Shown here piece by piece: positions 25,681 through 37,216 of a stretch of 64,000 bases of DNA. Every line of letters starts with the position of its first letter. Within the stretch, counting starts at the first letter, position 1. The stretch comes from Pampus argenteus. Lineage: Eukaryota; Chordata; Actinopteri; Scombriformes; Stromateidae. The translations under genes and the position numbers were made by a program. Location of the stretch: the NCBI GenBank assembly GCA_036937835.1, contig CM072877.1, positions 11,597,001-11,661,000 of the forward strand, given 5' to 3'. The notes under the pieces are model-generated. The model had not been told where the DNA came from. It made no database searches and worked only from the letters and a program-made list of their open reading frames with translations.

Positions 25681-27713
25681 CTATCTCGCACACACTCGCT
25701 CTTTTCTCTCTCGTTTCACTCTCTCGCTGCAGCATACACTGCAGTGCCTCTGCAGGCAGGATCACGTTTTCGAGTTGACAGAGAAAATATTTCAGCCAAT
25801 GAGAAACATTAACAATGCTCCCCACCCCCCACCCCCCTGACTAAACACACATATGTAGGCACACACACACACACACACATAAAACATAAAAAGATCTGCA
25901 CCCAGAGCCATCATGATTAATACTTAACATGTACACACACAGCAGGCACACAGGAAATACAGGAAGCTTGGGCGACTAGATCTAATCTACAGAGTGCGGC
26001 ACAGCTCGGAGAAGGGAAAACAAAGCATAAATTCACTCATAAATTAGTGTTTTACCAGGCTGCTGAATGGAGATTTCAGAAAAACATATTCAACACTGGC
26101 CACATCATGTTTGTCATTCATGTCAACACAGCAGCAATATGCAGAAATGTATACTGATAAGTTTCTGTAAATTTACCCAGAAACTTGAAGGCTGCGTCCT
26201 AAGCTCCTGCCACAGATCTGCACATGCAGCGATGTTGCATAACGAGAATTTTAATATGTTTTTGAATCTGCTCAAGCTTTCATGCTGACCAATAAATAAT
26301 CCTCAGATGTGATTCTGTATTTCAATCAATGTAAGAGGGTTATGCTTACATAATGTCAGCACCAAATGCATCATGTAATGAGAGGCATTGGAGCAATAAG
26401 TCAGAGAGTGTTGCATGTAATAATTCCACAAACTTGCTCTTCTCTTACTTTGGGTTTCTGAGAAGTAAGTAAGTTTGAGGAAGAGCTGTGGTCAACACGA
26501 CATTGCTGCAATAACTGTTCCTCAACTCAGACTATTCGGTATGCACTTTAGTTCTTTTATCCGGTAACTGGATGTGCATGTCATGTTCAACGTCAAGGCC
26601 CTGGAAATGTGGTTTCAAATCTGTTTTGATTATCTCTGAAGAATTAAATATTCATGAATGTTTACAGCAATGAATTAGTAAGGCATTACAGGAATGTGAA
26701 CAACGTACAGTGTACACTTGTAATGTGCCTTATTCCAGTAAAAAGTAGGGTAAGGGGTTACAATTTATGACTTATGGGTTCAACTCATTAACTGTCTTGA
26801 TGAAAGGATGATATCAGATTCACCTCTGTGCCTTCAGTGGATATACTAGTGTGTCATCTTGGCACAGCAGCTGGAAATGTGCAAAAGAGGAAAAATGCAC
26901 CTGCCGGTAATTACAAAGTTGTTTTGTTAGCGCACTTAGTTTTACTGACTTGGCACTGCAAATAATATTTAGTATTTTTGTTTAGTATATGTGGATGACC
27001 AAAATATGTTGTATTTAAATATTTATATTATCAATATATTTTTATTCTGTATAATACAAATCTGTGATTGTGTACACTAAACACTCTACGCCTATCACCA
27101 ATTATATTATAAACGGACATTTTGCTGACACACTTGTCAGTCTTTGCGGTCCTTTGTTGTGTTTTACTTCTTCATAAGGATATTTTGCTCAACCTCTTCC
27201 TCAGAAAGACTCCACAATTAGAAGAAGCCAACAACAACAAAGTGACAAAGGTTACAAAGAACATAGAGTACATGTGAAAAAGATGTAAAACTTTTTCATC
27301 ATATATAATAAAAAAAGTTGTTCTGGGGAAGGTAGCTGATAGATGGTGTTTGGCATGCAGTACTGAAAGCAAACATGTCTCGTCTGATTGTTGAGGATAA
27401 TACAAGCCTCTGGGATGGTTGACCTTTGAATGTGATTTGTTGCTTTTACTGGCCCGCGTCGCCCAGCAGAATATCAACACCAAACAAACGTAATATGCAG
27501 CTGGTGGAGAATAATTTAGTCAGGAATGAAAGAGATAAAACTGAAGAAAAAAAAGTCCAAGCCTGACATTATAAATCATTGCATGTATTCAAGTCCAACA
27601 TCAGTGTAGATTAACTACAGAATTAGTGAAAAGAGTGACATAATGCATCATAAAACTCAAGTCTCACACAGTAGATAAATTAAAAATTCATCATGTTTGT
27701 TTGTCATTAAGCC

Positions 27714-28599
27714 TTTATTTACGTAATCAATAAAAAGATAGCATAATATACCTCAGTAAGAGATAGGACCAGAAATGTAATGTGTGATAAAATAAACTGC
27801 AAAAACAGTATCCAGGATTTGTAGCAGAACAACAGCGAACCACTAGAGGGAAGTAAAGAAAGTCAGAGGGTGCTTTGTGTAATTCATTCCTGAGATGTTT
27901 TTTATTCATTAACACCTAAAACAACAAGGTGAAACTTTAAAATGTGCTCTCACGGACACATACGGTAATCTGCTTTCTTATCACACATCTATTATGTTTT
28001 ACAGGTAGATTACTGCCATTTGTTTATCACTTGACCCCTCTTTTTTCATGATTTTAGGCAGATAAGGAAACTGGCTCCGGTCATCTTACATATAAACTAA
28101 AAAAGTCCAATAAAGAAGTACTTCCAATAAAAGCATTCTCACAATTTGAAAAAAAGTTCACATGAACAATGACTTGTTTCATATATGTGTGTGAGTCACC
28201 CTGTGAGTCAATACAATGGAAAATTATAAAGTAATTACAGAAAACGACATACCACAAAAACCCTTGTAAATAATTAATTTGCAGGTATGTAGTCAACTTT
28301 TAGGACACTTTTGTTGAGAGGGAAGAATACACAAAACAAAGTGAGTCATTACTTTATGGTTCTAGGGTAGTTGTTAATTTGAAAAACATTAAAAGAATAA
28401 ATTAAAGTCTTGATAATTCTTTAACTGACAAATATACTTACTTTTCAGTAAGGTTTTGTGCATCAAACACTATATTAGCATATTAGTTTTTCTCAGTGAA
28501 GTAGCTGCTGTGTAACTGTTCAATATTTGGGATATTTCTTTGAAAGAGAAACACTGGGCTTCACTTGAATATAAATTATCTAAGAGCAATCGAGCTTCA
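27714..28599 (-). other. Probable slc5a1 3' untranslated region
   Basis: Minus-strand AATAAA signals lie at 27901-27906 and 27714-27719, 694 and 881 bases after the stop. Which one is used cannot be told. Confidence 0.4.
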
Positions 28600-31500
28600 T
28601 TAAGCGTAAAAACCATGTAAGAAAATAGCCACGCACAGGAGAATGATGGCATTGGCGTTGACAACGTTCCTCCATAAAGGCTTCTCTGTGGTGTCTGTGA
28701 GCTTCTTCTGCAGCTCTGCCTGCTCCTCTGAACTCAGTTTAGGAGCTTTTTTGTGCTCCAGGCCGCAGAAGCACATCACAGCCTTCTTGCACAAGCCTGG
28801 TTCCTCCTCTGGTTCTATGACGGAAGAGACAAAAGCAATGAAGGATGTCTGCTTGTGTACGATACATTACATGTGTGAATGCATCTATATGTGGTCATAC
28901 TGCATATGTGTTAATTACCCTCTATGTCCATTGATTTGGAATCTTGGTTATCAACCCAGTCATCTTTTTCAAGGTCCTCCCTCTCCTCTGTACAGTTCCT
29001 CAGGCTCCAGCACAGCCGATACAACTAGACAAACAACATGACACATGGGTGGAAACTCATTATTTATGAAGTTGGTTATGGCAGTGTCTTCCACTGAGTG
29101 GTCTTATTTGGGGAAATGAATGATTTATTCAGTCTTGTATCACAGTGGCCACATACATGCTTGTCCTCAATGGGTTTAGTAATGAGAGAGACACCCAGGA
29201 TGACGATACAGGAGATAACAAACAGGATGATGGAGAAGTAGAGGTAGTGAACTCCACATATGATGGTGGGACAGTTACTGGGGTTAACACAGCTGCCGGT
29301 CCCATAAGCAAACTCAGCAATCATCCTGGACAGGCCAATACACAGGCCAATCGCAAGGCCATAAAATGCTCCCTGAGGAAAGAGAGAAGTAGGAAAAAAA
29401 CTGTTTAGTGTAAACAGTCAGTTTAGATATAAACACATAGACTTAAAGGATATATTGTTTTTCAAGTCTGTCTTAAAACAGGTGCCCGTTAATGAACATT
29501 AACACAGGTTTATGTTTATGGAGCAGCATCTAGCAGACATTTATAACTAAAATGTGATATATACATAGATTGCAGATTGCAAAACAAGTTGGCAACATTA
29601 GTGAGAGTGAGGTTGTCAAATCTTAAGAGCCTCCTTATTGACATGTTTGAATGTGAGCTGCTTAGGTTATACATGATATGTGGCATAAGTTCATGCTATA
29701 TTCCCTATACACAAATAAACATGAAAAAATCAGATGAACAAGGGGCACCCTTTTTTTTTTTTTTTTTTTTTTTTTAAATAAAGGTCCTTTGACCCTAGTA
29801 GCGCTTTCCAGATAACATAGCACCACGCTGTTTAGCTTCTTTATTGTCAGATGACACACATTACACAAGAACAAAGAAGAAGCAGTAAAAGGAATGATGT
29901 TACCAAAGACCTTTGGCTGGCAATTACTTAAGATCTGTGTAACCTGTGGCCACACAAACCCTTCACTGTTTTCAAATGCAATAGACATTATCATCTGTAA
30001 TGTGCAACATTACGCAAGAGTAAGAGATGACTGAAGTGGGAAACTCACAGACTCATTGACACGTTTGCAGAAGATGGCGAGCATGAAGACAGCTGCAACG
30101 GGTGGTGTGAGGTAGCTGGTGATGGACTGGATGTAGTCAAAGAGCTGACCACTCTGGGCTGACTGCACCACAGGGATCCATGCGATACTCACACCAATCA
30201 GAACCAAGATGAACACCCTATACACAAACAAACACAAACATGTGGAGACAGTAGCAGGCACATATGAATTTTAACAAGCATATCAAATTAAAAAAACTAG
30301 ACATGTGTTTTAGCACTTTAATGCTAGGATTTTATTGCACTGACTAGAAGCACTTTTAATCTCGTTGTACCTGTGACAATGACAATAAAGATCTATCTAT
30401 CTATCTACCTGCCAGCAATCATAAGCTCCTTTTCACTGGCAGTGCGGCGAATCTTAGTGTAGATGTCCATGGTGAAGAGAGTACTGGCACTGTTGAAGAT
30501 GGAGGTGAGGGAGCTCATCAGAGACGCCAGCATCACAGATAACATGAGACCTCGCAGACCTGAAATAGATAGCATAAACTAAAAGAACGGAGGGAAAAAA
30601 AGACGGATCAATTCGTAAGTCAAAGTTCTTCAGCCACCCACCGTCGGGCATAAGATCCACCACCAGTTTGGGGTAAGCGACGTTGGTGCAGCCCACACTG
30701 GCCCCGCAGAATTTCTCACATTGTGCCGGTTCCACACACGCCACCTCGTCTGGAATAAGATCAGCAGAACGGTACAGATGATTTAAATTCAAAAATTATC
30801 TCTGTGGTAAGAAATACCACGGAGATGCATCAGCAAACACAGGTCACACGAAACTACAACACACTCACCAGTGTAGAGGATCCTGCTGATCATCCCGGGG
30901 AATACCATGAGGAACATGGGCAGCACCTTCAGGTAGCCACATAAGATGCAGCCAGCCTTAACGTGAGATAAATTCTTGGCTGAGAGGCAGCGCTGGACGA
31001 TCACCTGCAGAAAAACAACATGAGACAGTTGAGGAAAAAAAACATGTGGAGGGCGTCAATGTGGCTCATCGATGTGTTTTTAATAGTCTTTGGTCGACAA
31101 TGGAGGTCTATGGCACAATAAGTAGGTTCAGTTCACTATTGGTTTTGGTCTTTCATGGGATTCGTTGATGGTAAGAAAAACAAAGTATCACTAGAATTGT
31201 CCTCTAATCTTATCTGTGTCTTTGGGGAGTGCATTAAGGTCTAAATAAAAGCATGCCTGTGCTCTAAGACTTACAGCAACCTCTTGAGTGCTGTCTGGCA
31301 AAAACAGGCAAGATAAGGACACATAAGTGTGTGTACAAAAATATGTGGGGATCAGTTGAACGAGTCTGTTTAGGACCACTGATAGTTGCTAGCACAAGTG
31401 TTTAACAGTGCGGCCCATTTGCTTCACTTACCTGATCAGTGCACCAGTACCAGGTGGCCTGAATAGTGAGTCCAAACACCAGGCCAGGCCATGGCAGGTC

Positions 31501-34491
31501 TCCTGTAATCGCATTCCTAAAAATATGAAAGGAGTCCGCCCGAGGCTCGTAGCAGCTTTCACTGATGTTAGCCGTCATGGAAGGGATGGCGGTCATGTAG
31601 CGTTCATGGAACTTTTCATAACCTCCCACCTTATTGAAAGCTGTGAACATGTGTGCAAGTTAGACTAATGCACAGTGATTTGTCCTCTTATACAAAACAG
31701 TAAAAGGATAAAATAAAGGAAAATACCATATTACCAAAGCCCATAAGGATGAATGATCCGACGACCATGATGATGGTCTGTAAGGTGTCTGTATAGATCA
31801 CTGCAGCCAGTCCACCTGAAATACAACATGTGATGCCATTAATTTATATATTCTGAATTCAAAATGATAATTTTTTTTTTACCTAGATTTGACCTAAATG
31901 AACTAAACGGAGAGAATAAAATCAAAATAAATGTGTACATAATCCAATTCATCACGTTAAGTGGTGTAATGTAAGTGATCTGTCACTGCTCATCCCATAA
32001 AAGCTATAGTTCACTTGTGGCTGCATTATTACAAAACAGGAAAACGAAGGCCAGTTCTTGCTTATCACAATCCATGGGTAATTATCCACAATAACACACA
32101 CACACCATAGATCAAGTAACCAGTAGTAGAGAGAGGTGTTTCTCTGCATATGGCCTGAGAAGACTTTACCCCCATTCGTTCACCTTAATGAAATTGATAA
32201 GGCCTCTTGGCTTGGTTTATGCATAAAATGTCAATGAGTAAAGTAGTCATCCTAAGTGGACAGACCTGTGACTGTGTACAGTGCAGTAATCAGTAGTAGC
32301 ATGACAACAGCGAGGTAGATATTTAACCCAAGAGCCTGGTTGATAAAGATGGCACCAGAGAACATATCTGCCTGAATAGAGAGGAGAAAACCTTTGTCAT
32401 TTCAGTCAATAACATGTGACACTGGTCAAATATTGAAATAGAAATATGGCATGAGAGTTACGATGTGACTTACTGAGATCTTGGTGAACACATACAGGAA
32501 GAGGGACAACACAGAGAGATAGATACGAATACGCTGTCCTCCAAACCTCTTCTTCAGATACTCAGGCATCGTGACCACCTAAACACATCCACATGAGCGT
32601 TTGTCACATGTTTGTGTTACTCACTTTTGTTTTCTAATTACTACCTGCACATTTCCAGGTGTATGTTTGTATTCTAAGGCTCTGCTGGAATATCTTTGCA
32701 TGAATTATAGGTGTTTTTTTTCCCCCTATCTCTTTAAGGCCCCTCTCTTAATGGGGGCCAATCCGTTCTGTTCTGATCGGTCCTTTCGACTCCAGAGGCT
32801 ACATAAACAAACTAAAGTAGTAGGAGTTCACTGATTTTTCTCATTCTTTTCTCAAAATGGAAACCTCTCAAAAACATCTGAACATGTCCGAGCTGAAATC
32901 TGATCCAAAATATATGCGTGAACAATGCAAACAACCTGTGGAACTACTGTAGCAGCAAGCTTAGCAATAAAGGCTAAAGAGGGATGTTTATTGACATGCC
33001 AAACAATCTGACATCATCATGAGGAGGAAGTAGAGGTAACTTTAAAAACCTGGTGTTCACTTTACAACTGTATGATTAAACTGTGTATTAAATTCACAAT
33101 GGTTATAAATAATAATAAATGAAATACGTATATGTATTTGTATATGTATATGTATGAGGTGTTTTTTATGTCCATTGTGTGACTTGAGTATTCTGTTTAC
33201 CCCAGCTTTAATGTAGATAGGCACAAAGAGCCATCCCAGAATGACGACCACTATGAGAGCCTGAAACAAAAAGGACACAAACAATAAATAATCAGTACTA
33301 AAAAGCTGCTAAAGATAAAGTTGACTTCTGTCTTTGTTTTGTTTCCTTCCATCCATCCATCGCAGGGTGACAATTCTACTGACACATAACTGATAACAGG
33401 TTAGAAACCAATTTGTGTAAGAAGTGATAATGATATACTATGATATATACTCACATTCCATTCAAATCCACCAATGGCTATTCCCGAGGCTGCAGCGGTC
33501 CCAGCTATTCCTACAAAGTGCCCACTGCCAATGTTGCTGGCAAAGAGTGACGCTCCGATCTGTGGCATGCATGGTTATGTTTGTAAAAACACATGCATAC
33601 ATAATTTACTTAGTTTCACAACTTTTTTTGGAGTGAATTATCAATACAAGAAATGGTAATAAGAAAGAAAATTTGATCTGATTATGGCTTTATATGGTAT
33701 GTCACGTACAATAAAAAAACACCCAATTACTCTAATAAAACCTAATGACAAACAGCTTCTAGTATACTTTATTAGATAAATACATACTGGCCACCACACC
33801 ATACTCCTCCCTGCAAGGAAGAAGCCACCAACTGTAGATCGGTTGGTGCGGACCATAGCCTGCAACAGAAGGGGACAATTTATATTATTCTTGAATGCAG
33901 TTGTTCAAAATGGCACAGATTGTCACACATTATTTCAACAGTCACTAGATATTTATTAATAATTGCGTTTCACCTGCTCTAACGGTGAACAAAAAAGTGA
34001 AGAACATAACAAAATTGCTGCATATAATTCAACATTATCACTGTCTGCATACATGAATCTAATGTAAATAATAAATATGAGTAACCTGAATTGTAAAAAA
34101 TCATCTTATCTGCTTATCTTAAATCATCTTATCTGAAACATTTGTGAAACAAAGAGCTACTGTAAAGATTCTCCGAAAAATATAAATCGTTATTACATTT
34201 TGTCCTTTGTGGCTCAATACAAAGAGCATTTGTTTTAATTTGTAAGGCTGAATCTGAATCTATGCTCACAACCATATAACCCAGTAAAGAATTAAGTCTT
34301 CACAGGCCAGAAGGATTTAGAGAATGGGTCAACAGAAAGGCTGAACAACTCACCCAGACTCCGACAGCCAAGACAACCACAAAGTAAACCACAATGACGG
34401 ATATATCTGCTGCATTGTTAAGGGCCACGGTGCCTGTGCTGTTTCTCGCATTGCTCCTTATTAAGGAGAATCCAAAGTAATCATGAGCCAT
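28600..34491 (-). CDS. slc5a1: Sodium/glucose cotransporter 1 (SGLT1)
   Basis: Fifteen minus-strand exons in unbroken frame: 34354-34491, 33788-33859, 33455-33559, 33201-33260, 32474-32578, 32266-32371, 31735-31815, 31432-31640, 30869-31004, 30642-30749, 30409-30559, 30049-30217, 29157-29372, 28919-29024, 28600-28814. The product is 658 residues (human SGLT1 664). The start MAHDYFGF is the first ATG of the frame. Family marks are NAADISVIVVYF (TM0/1), RSTVGGFFLAGRSMVWWP, SNIGSGHFVG, FVPIYIKAGVVTMPEYL, TGGLAAVIYTDTLQT, WYWCTDQVIVQRCLSAKN, LASLMSSLTSIFNS (sodium site serines), GQLFDYIQSITSYL (sugar-binding Gln) and the C terminus LHGFYA. The sequence ECEKFCG-like (QCEKFCGASVGCTN) and AYGTGSCVNPSNCPTIICG point to SGLT1 rather than SGLT2. 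It is an apical membrane Na+-coupled glucose/galactose importer of intestine and kidney. TM-rich, 14 helices in the family. Confidence 0.96.
29751..29775. repeat. T25 run (A25 on the slc5a1 sense strand)
   Basis: A homopolymer of 25 T in the intron between exons 12 and 13 of slc5a1. It may mark an old retroinsertion; no source gene was recognised. Confidence 0.7.
30320..30406 (+). mobile_element. 3' tail of a LINE/SINE-type retroelement in an slc5a1 intron
   Basis: The stretch TTAATCTCGTTGTACCTGTG followed by ACAATGACAATAAAG and tandem ATCT units is the kind of 3' end seen on many teleost retroelements. It is antisense to slc5a1 and abuts the donor of the eleventh coding exon (exon edge 30409). 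The 5' limit is unclear. Confidence 0.5.
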
Positions 34492-34608
34492 TTTTTTGCT
34501 GAGAGGGTGACCACAGAACAGGAGTGTTGGTGAAGTCGCTTCTCTTTGACTGAAGCACCTGCAAAGACACTTAATGTACCTTTGGTCCTGCAGGCAGGTG
34601 GAGGAGGG

Positions 34609-34614
34609 TTTATA
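34609..34614 (-). promoter_or_regulatory. Candidate TATA box of slc5a1
   Basis: TATAAA on the minus strand, 118 bases upstream of the ATG. This would place the transcription start about 85-95 bases before the ATG if there is no leader intron. Confidence 0.5.
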
Positions 34615-34668
34615 TGAGTGTTGGGAAAGATGAATGGCAGAGAGAGAGAGAGAGACCCCTCTAGGGTT

Positions 34669-34681
34669 GTTAATAATCAAC
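34669..34681. promoter_or_regulatory. Near-consensus HNF1 binding site upstream of slc5a1
   Basis: GTTAATAATCAAC matches the palindromic HNF1 consensus GTTAATNATTAAC at all specified positions but one. It sits 55 bases upstream of the TATA box. HNF1 control of mammalian SGLT1 through a proximal promoter site is established knowledge; function here is inferred. Confidence 0.6.
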
Positions 34682-35723
34682 CCACAAGGAAATGTGTTGA
34701 TTTAATTTAACAGGAGTTCCTGATCTGCACCAGCAGTGCAGATCAGTTCAGTTCAACAAACAACACAAACAATCAAACTTTCCAGTCAATTAGAATAAAG
34801 AGTTTTATCAAACAGTAATTAAGATATTTCAAATATATATTTATATCAAATAGAAATAGAAATATCATCTTAATATTATTAAAATATAATTTGATTCAAA
34901 GCATGTCATTAATTAATTAACACATTAATTAAGGCCCCCCAACAAAGATCATTTATTGTCCACGACAAATAAAACAATCCCTTACTTCACCCCACTCTCT
35001 TTTTTTTCTTAAACACTCAAGTTGTTTATCTGTGTTAATTATTAGTCTAAACTCCAGTGTTTGAAGAAGGGTGCAATAGACTCTGAAGAATAAAAGAAAG
35101 GCATGTATGATTTCTGGAGAAAAAAACCCAAAACAAAACAAAACAAAGATTACTGTGTAGGTATAAAGGAAACAGCAGCCACTAGATGTCTCTACGGGAC
35201 AGCGAAAATAACCTTAAAATAAGGTGACTAAAAACTTGTAAATGAGGTAAAGACATTTAAGGGTTCAGTGTTTGCTTGTTCCTCACTCGTATACATGAAA
35301 TCTCACTCAAAGAAAATGAGTGCGTTCACACAGGTGCCTGTGTGGGCATGTACAGTACGTGACAGCTCTCCCTCACTCTCCTCATAGTTTTGCTGCACCT
35401 GTTAGGACGAGACATTTAACACCATTTCCGAGTTCGAAGAGTCTGGTGACGTTATGTATTCCCAGCATAGCTGTACCCAACTTCAACCTGATTAATCTAA
35501 TTAGCGAGCGGTCACAAAGTCCTTTACTTACATCTAATCTGCTTTACAATAAAATACCAGTGAAACGTGATGTGTGCACTGTCACAAACTTAACGCAACG
35601 TATTAATGTATTAACATAAAATAGTTTATTACAAAGAGCAATCCAGAAGAAAGGTGTGGTCACTGAAATATTAACTTTTCACAGGTTTGAACACTTGAAC
35701 ACTTTTCATGATATTAGAGCGAT

Positions 35724-36034
35724 TGTTACCATATTACCCATTACAGATTATAGTTAGTTAATGATTTGCTGCTGTGCATTTGTATCTTTACCACTAGTTC
35801 CACTGTTACTGTAATAATTCATCATTCATTGTAAACCATTCTCATTTTATCATCCATTGTAATTCACTATAATTCATTGTGAGTGTACAATATGTGTGTG
35901 TTGATTTGTTCTGTACATGTGACATCATTGCACGTCTGTCCGTCCTGGGAGAGGGATCCCTCCTCTGTGGCTCTTCCTGAGGTTTCTTCCACCTTTTTCC
36001 CTGTTAAAAGGTTTTTTGGTGGGCAAGTTTTATA
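35724..36034 (+). mobile_element. L2-type LINE fragment, 3' untranslated part only
   Basis: Nearly the same sequence as 45100-45358: it shares GTGTACAATATGTGTGTG, TGACATCATTGCACGTC, GGGAGAGGGATCCCTCCT and CTGTTAAAAGGTTTTTTGGT. Identity ends at about 36034, so the copy lacks both the reverse transcriptase and the normal 3' tail. Confidence 0.75.
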
Positions 36035-36991
36035 CTATACTGTTGACATTGTTATTTGTTCACATCAAAAATGTCCCATACACCATTACAGTGACTAGTA
36101 CCACTACCACCACAACAATATACCAAAATTCCTGGATGGTGAGGAGAGGGAGAGATGTAGGGGAGTTATTAGACCGGTGCTGTTACAAATGGCTGCTTGC
36201 AATCTCTAAATGGGGACAATCAATATTCACTTGAATGAGAATCAATCACTGGAAGTAGGCCAGTGCTCTGTGTGGATTAAGGCTCGGCCCCACACACTGA
36301 TTTTGATTCTAAACCCGAGAGGAGACTCTGACCTTCTAATGGCTCCTGATGAGTCCAGATTTTTTTCTGATTGTTTTGATTTTGCGTGCCCCAGTTTACT
36401 GTTCTGTTCACAAAAAATTTCACATGGAGACAAAACACACACACACGTCAAAAATTGGTCCTTGCATTGAATATGATCAGCACTGGCTAGTAATCGCATA
36501 TAGCAAGTTAACAGGTTCAAAATGTACATTATTCTTGACTTTGGTGACAGCTCTGGTGATAAGCTGTCATTGATCTGGTGTTTAGCACCAAACTGCTTGT
36601 ATTATCCATATAATAATTTACACAATAATACTTAAACTAGTTGAGTATGTAATTAAATAAAATATTGATTTCTTTATTGGCTCCTGTGCATATATCTGGA
36701 TGACTCAAAACGATCACCTTAATCTGCAGCAGGAGATGAGTGTTTTGCCATTTTCTGTAAAAAGAGAAAATATTAAAAAGGGTCATACTTGAGAAAAACC
36801 TGAGATAAGGTCTTCTAATTCACATCCTGATTTAAGAAGGCTCACTTTTAAAAGGTGCAGACATGTGTCAATAGACTAAATGATGAGATTTATCTACTGT
36901 GTGTTCAACGCACACAGAGAGTAGGCCAGCATAACTCAAGTAGTAGTTCAAGAGTTGTAATCACAACACCATCTCTGGGCACAGTGCCATA

Positions 36992-37216
36992 TTCAGTAAC
37001 AGAGGGGCATTGTAACCACAAGTCATGACAAAGACTGAAGGGTTTTCACCCAGGGCGCCGTTGATGTCAGCGGAGTAGACATGGGTGAAGGGAGCGCTTC
37101 AGGGTGATCAGCTGGAACTTGTACATGGGTCCTGCAGTAGTCATTAGAGGTGAAGCCCCCCTGTACGTACACCCCACTTCCTCTGAACAGCAGAACTGTG
37201 GGAGCAGATGTCATTG
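36992..37216 (-). pseudogene. Frameshifted coding-like fragment, family not recognised
   Basis: Read on the minus strand, one frame gives VLLFRGSGVYVQGGFTSNDY, the next MYKFQLITLKRSLH, and a shift back gives FTHVYSADINGALGENP then VFVMTCGYNAPL. The pieces follow one another and look like one protein broken by small indels. I do not recognise the family, and chance is not excluded. Confidence 0.25.

Larger units (their letters stand above)
18954..27713. other. Gene-poor interval between rnf208 and slc5a1
   Basis: No open frame here resembles a known protein and no splice-bounded coding block was found. The interval holds CA tracts (22733-22755, 25861-25880), a pyrimidine-rich zone (25130-25700, with C10-T-C6-G-C6 at about 25650-25673) and a perfect hairpin (22182-22222). 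The rnf208 promoter should lie at its left edge; regulatory elements elsewhere cannot be read directly. Confidence 0.5.

Noticed and set aside
25346..25840. 164-codon plus-strand frame rich in Ser, Leu and Pro
   Set aside because: It is produced by a CT-rich simple-sequence tract; no splice context or family similarity.
34492..34680. N-terminal extension of slc5a1 in the same open frame
   Set aside because: No ATG lies in the open frame upstream of 34491; the upstream codon that could open it is TTG, and the stretch contains the TATA and HNF1 motifs.
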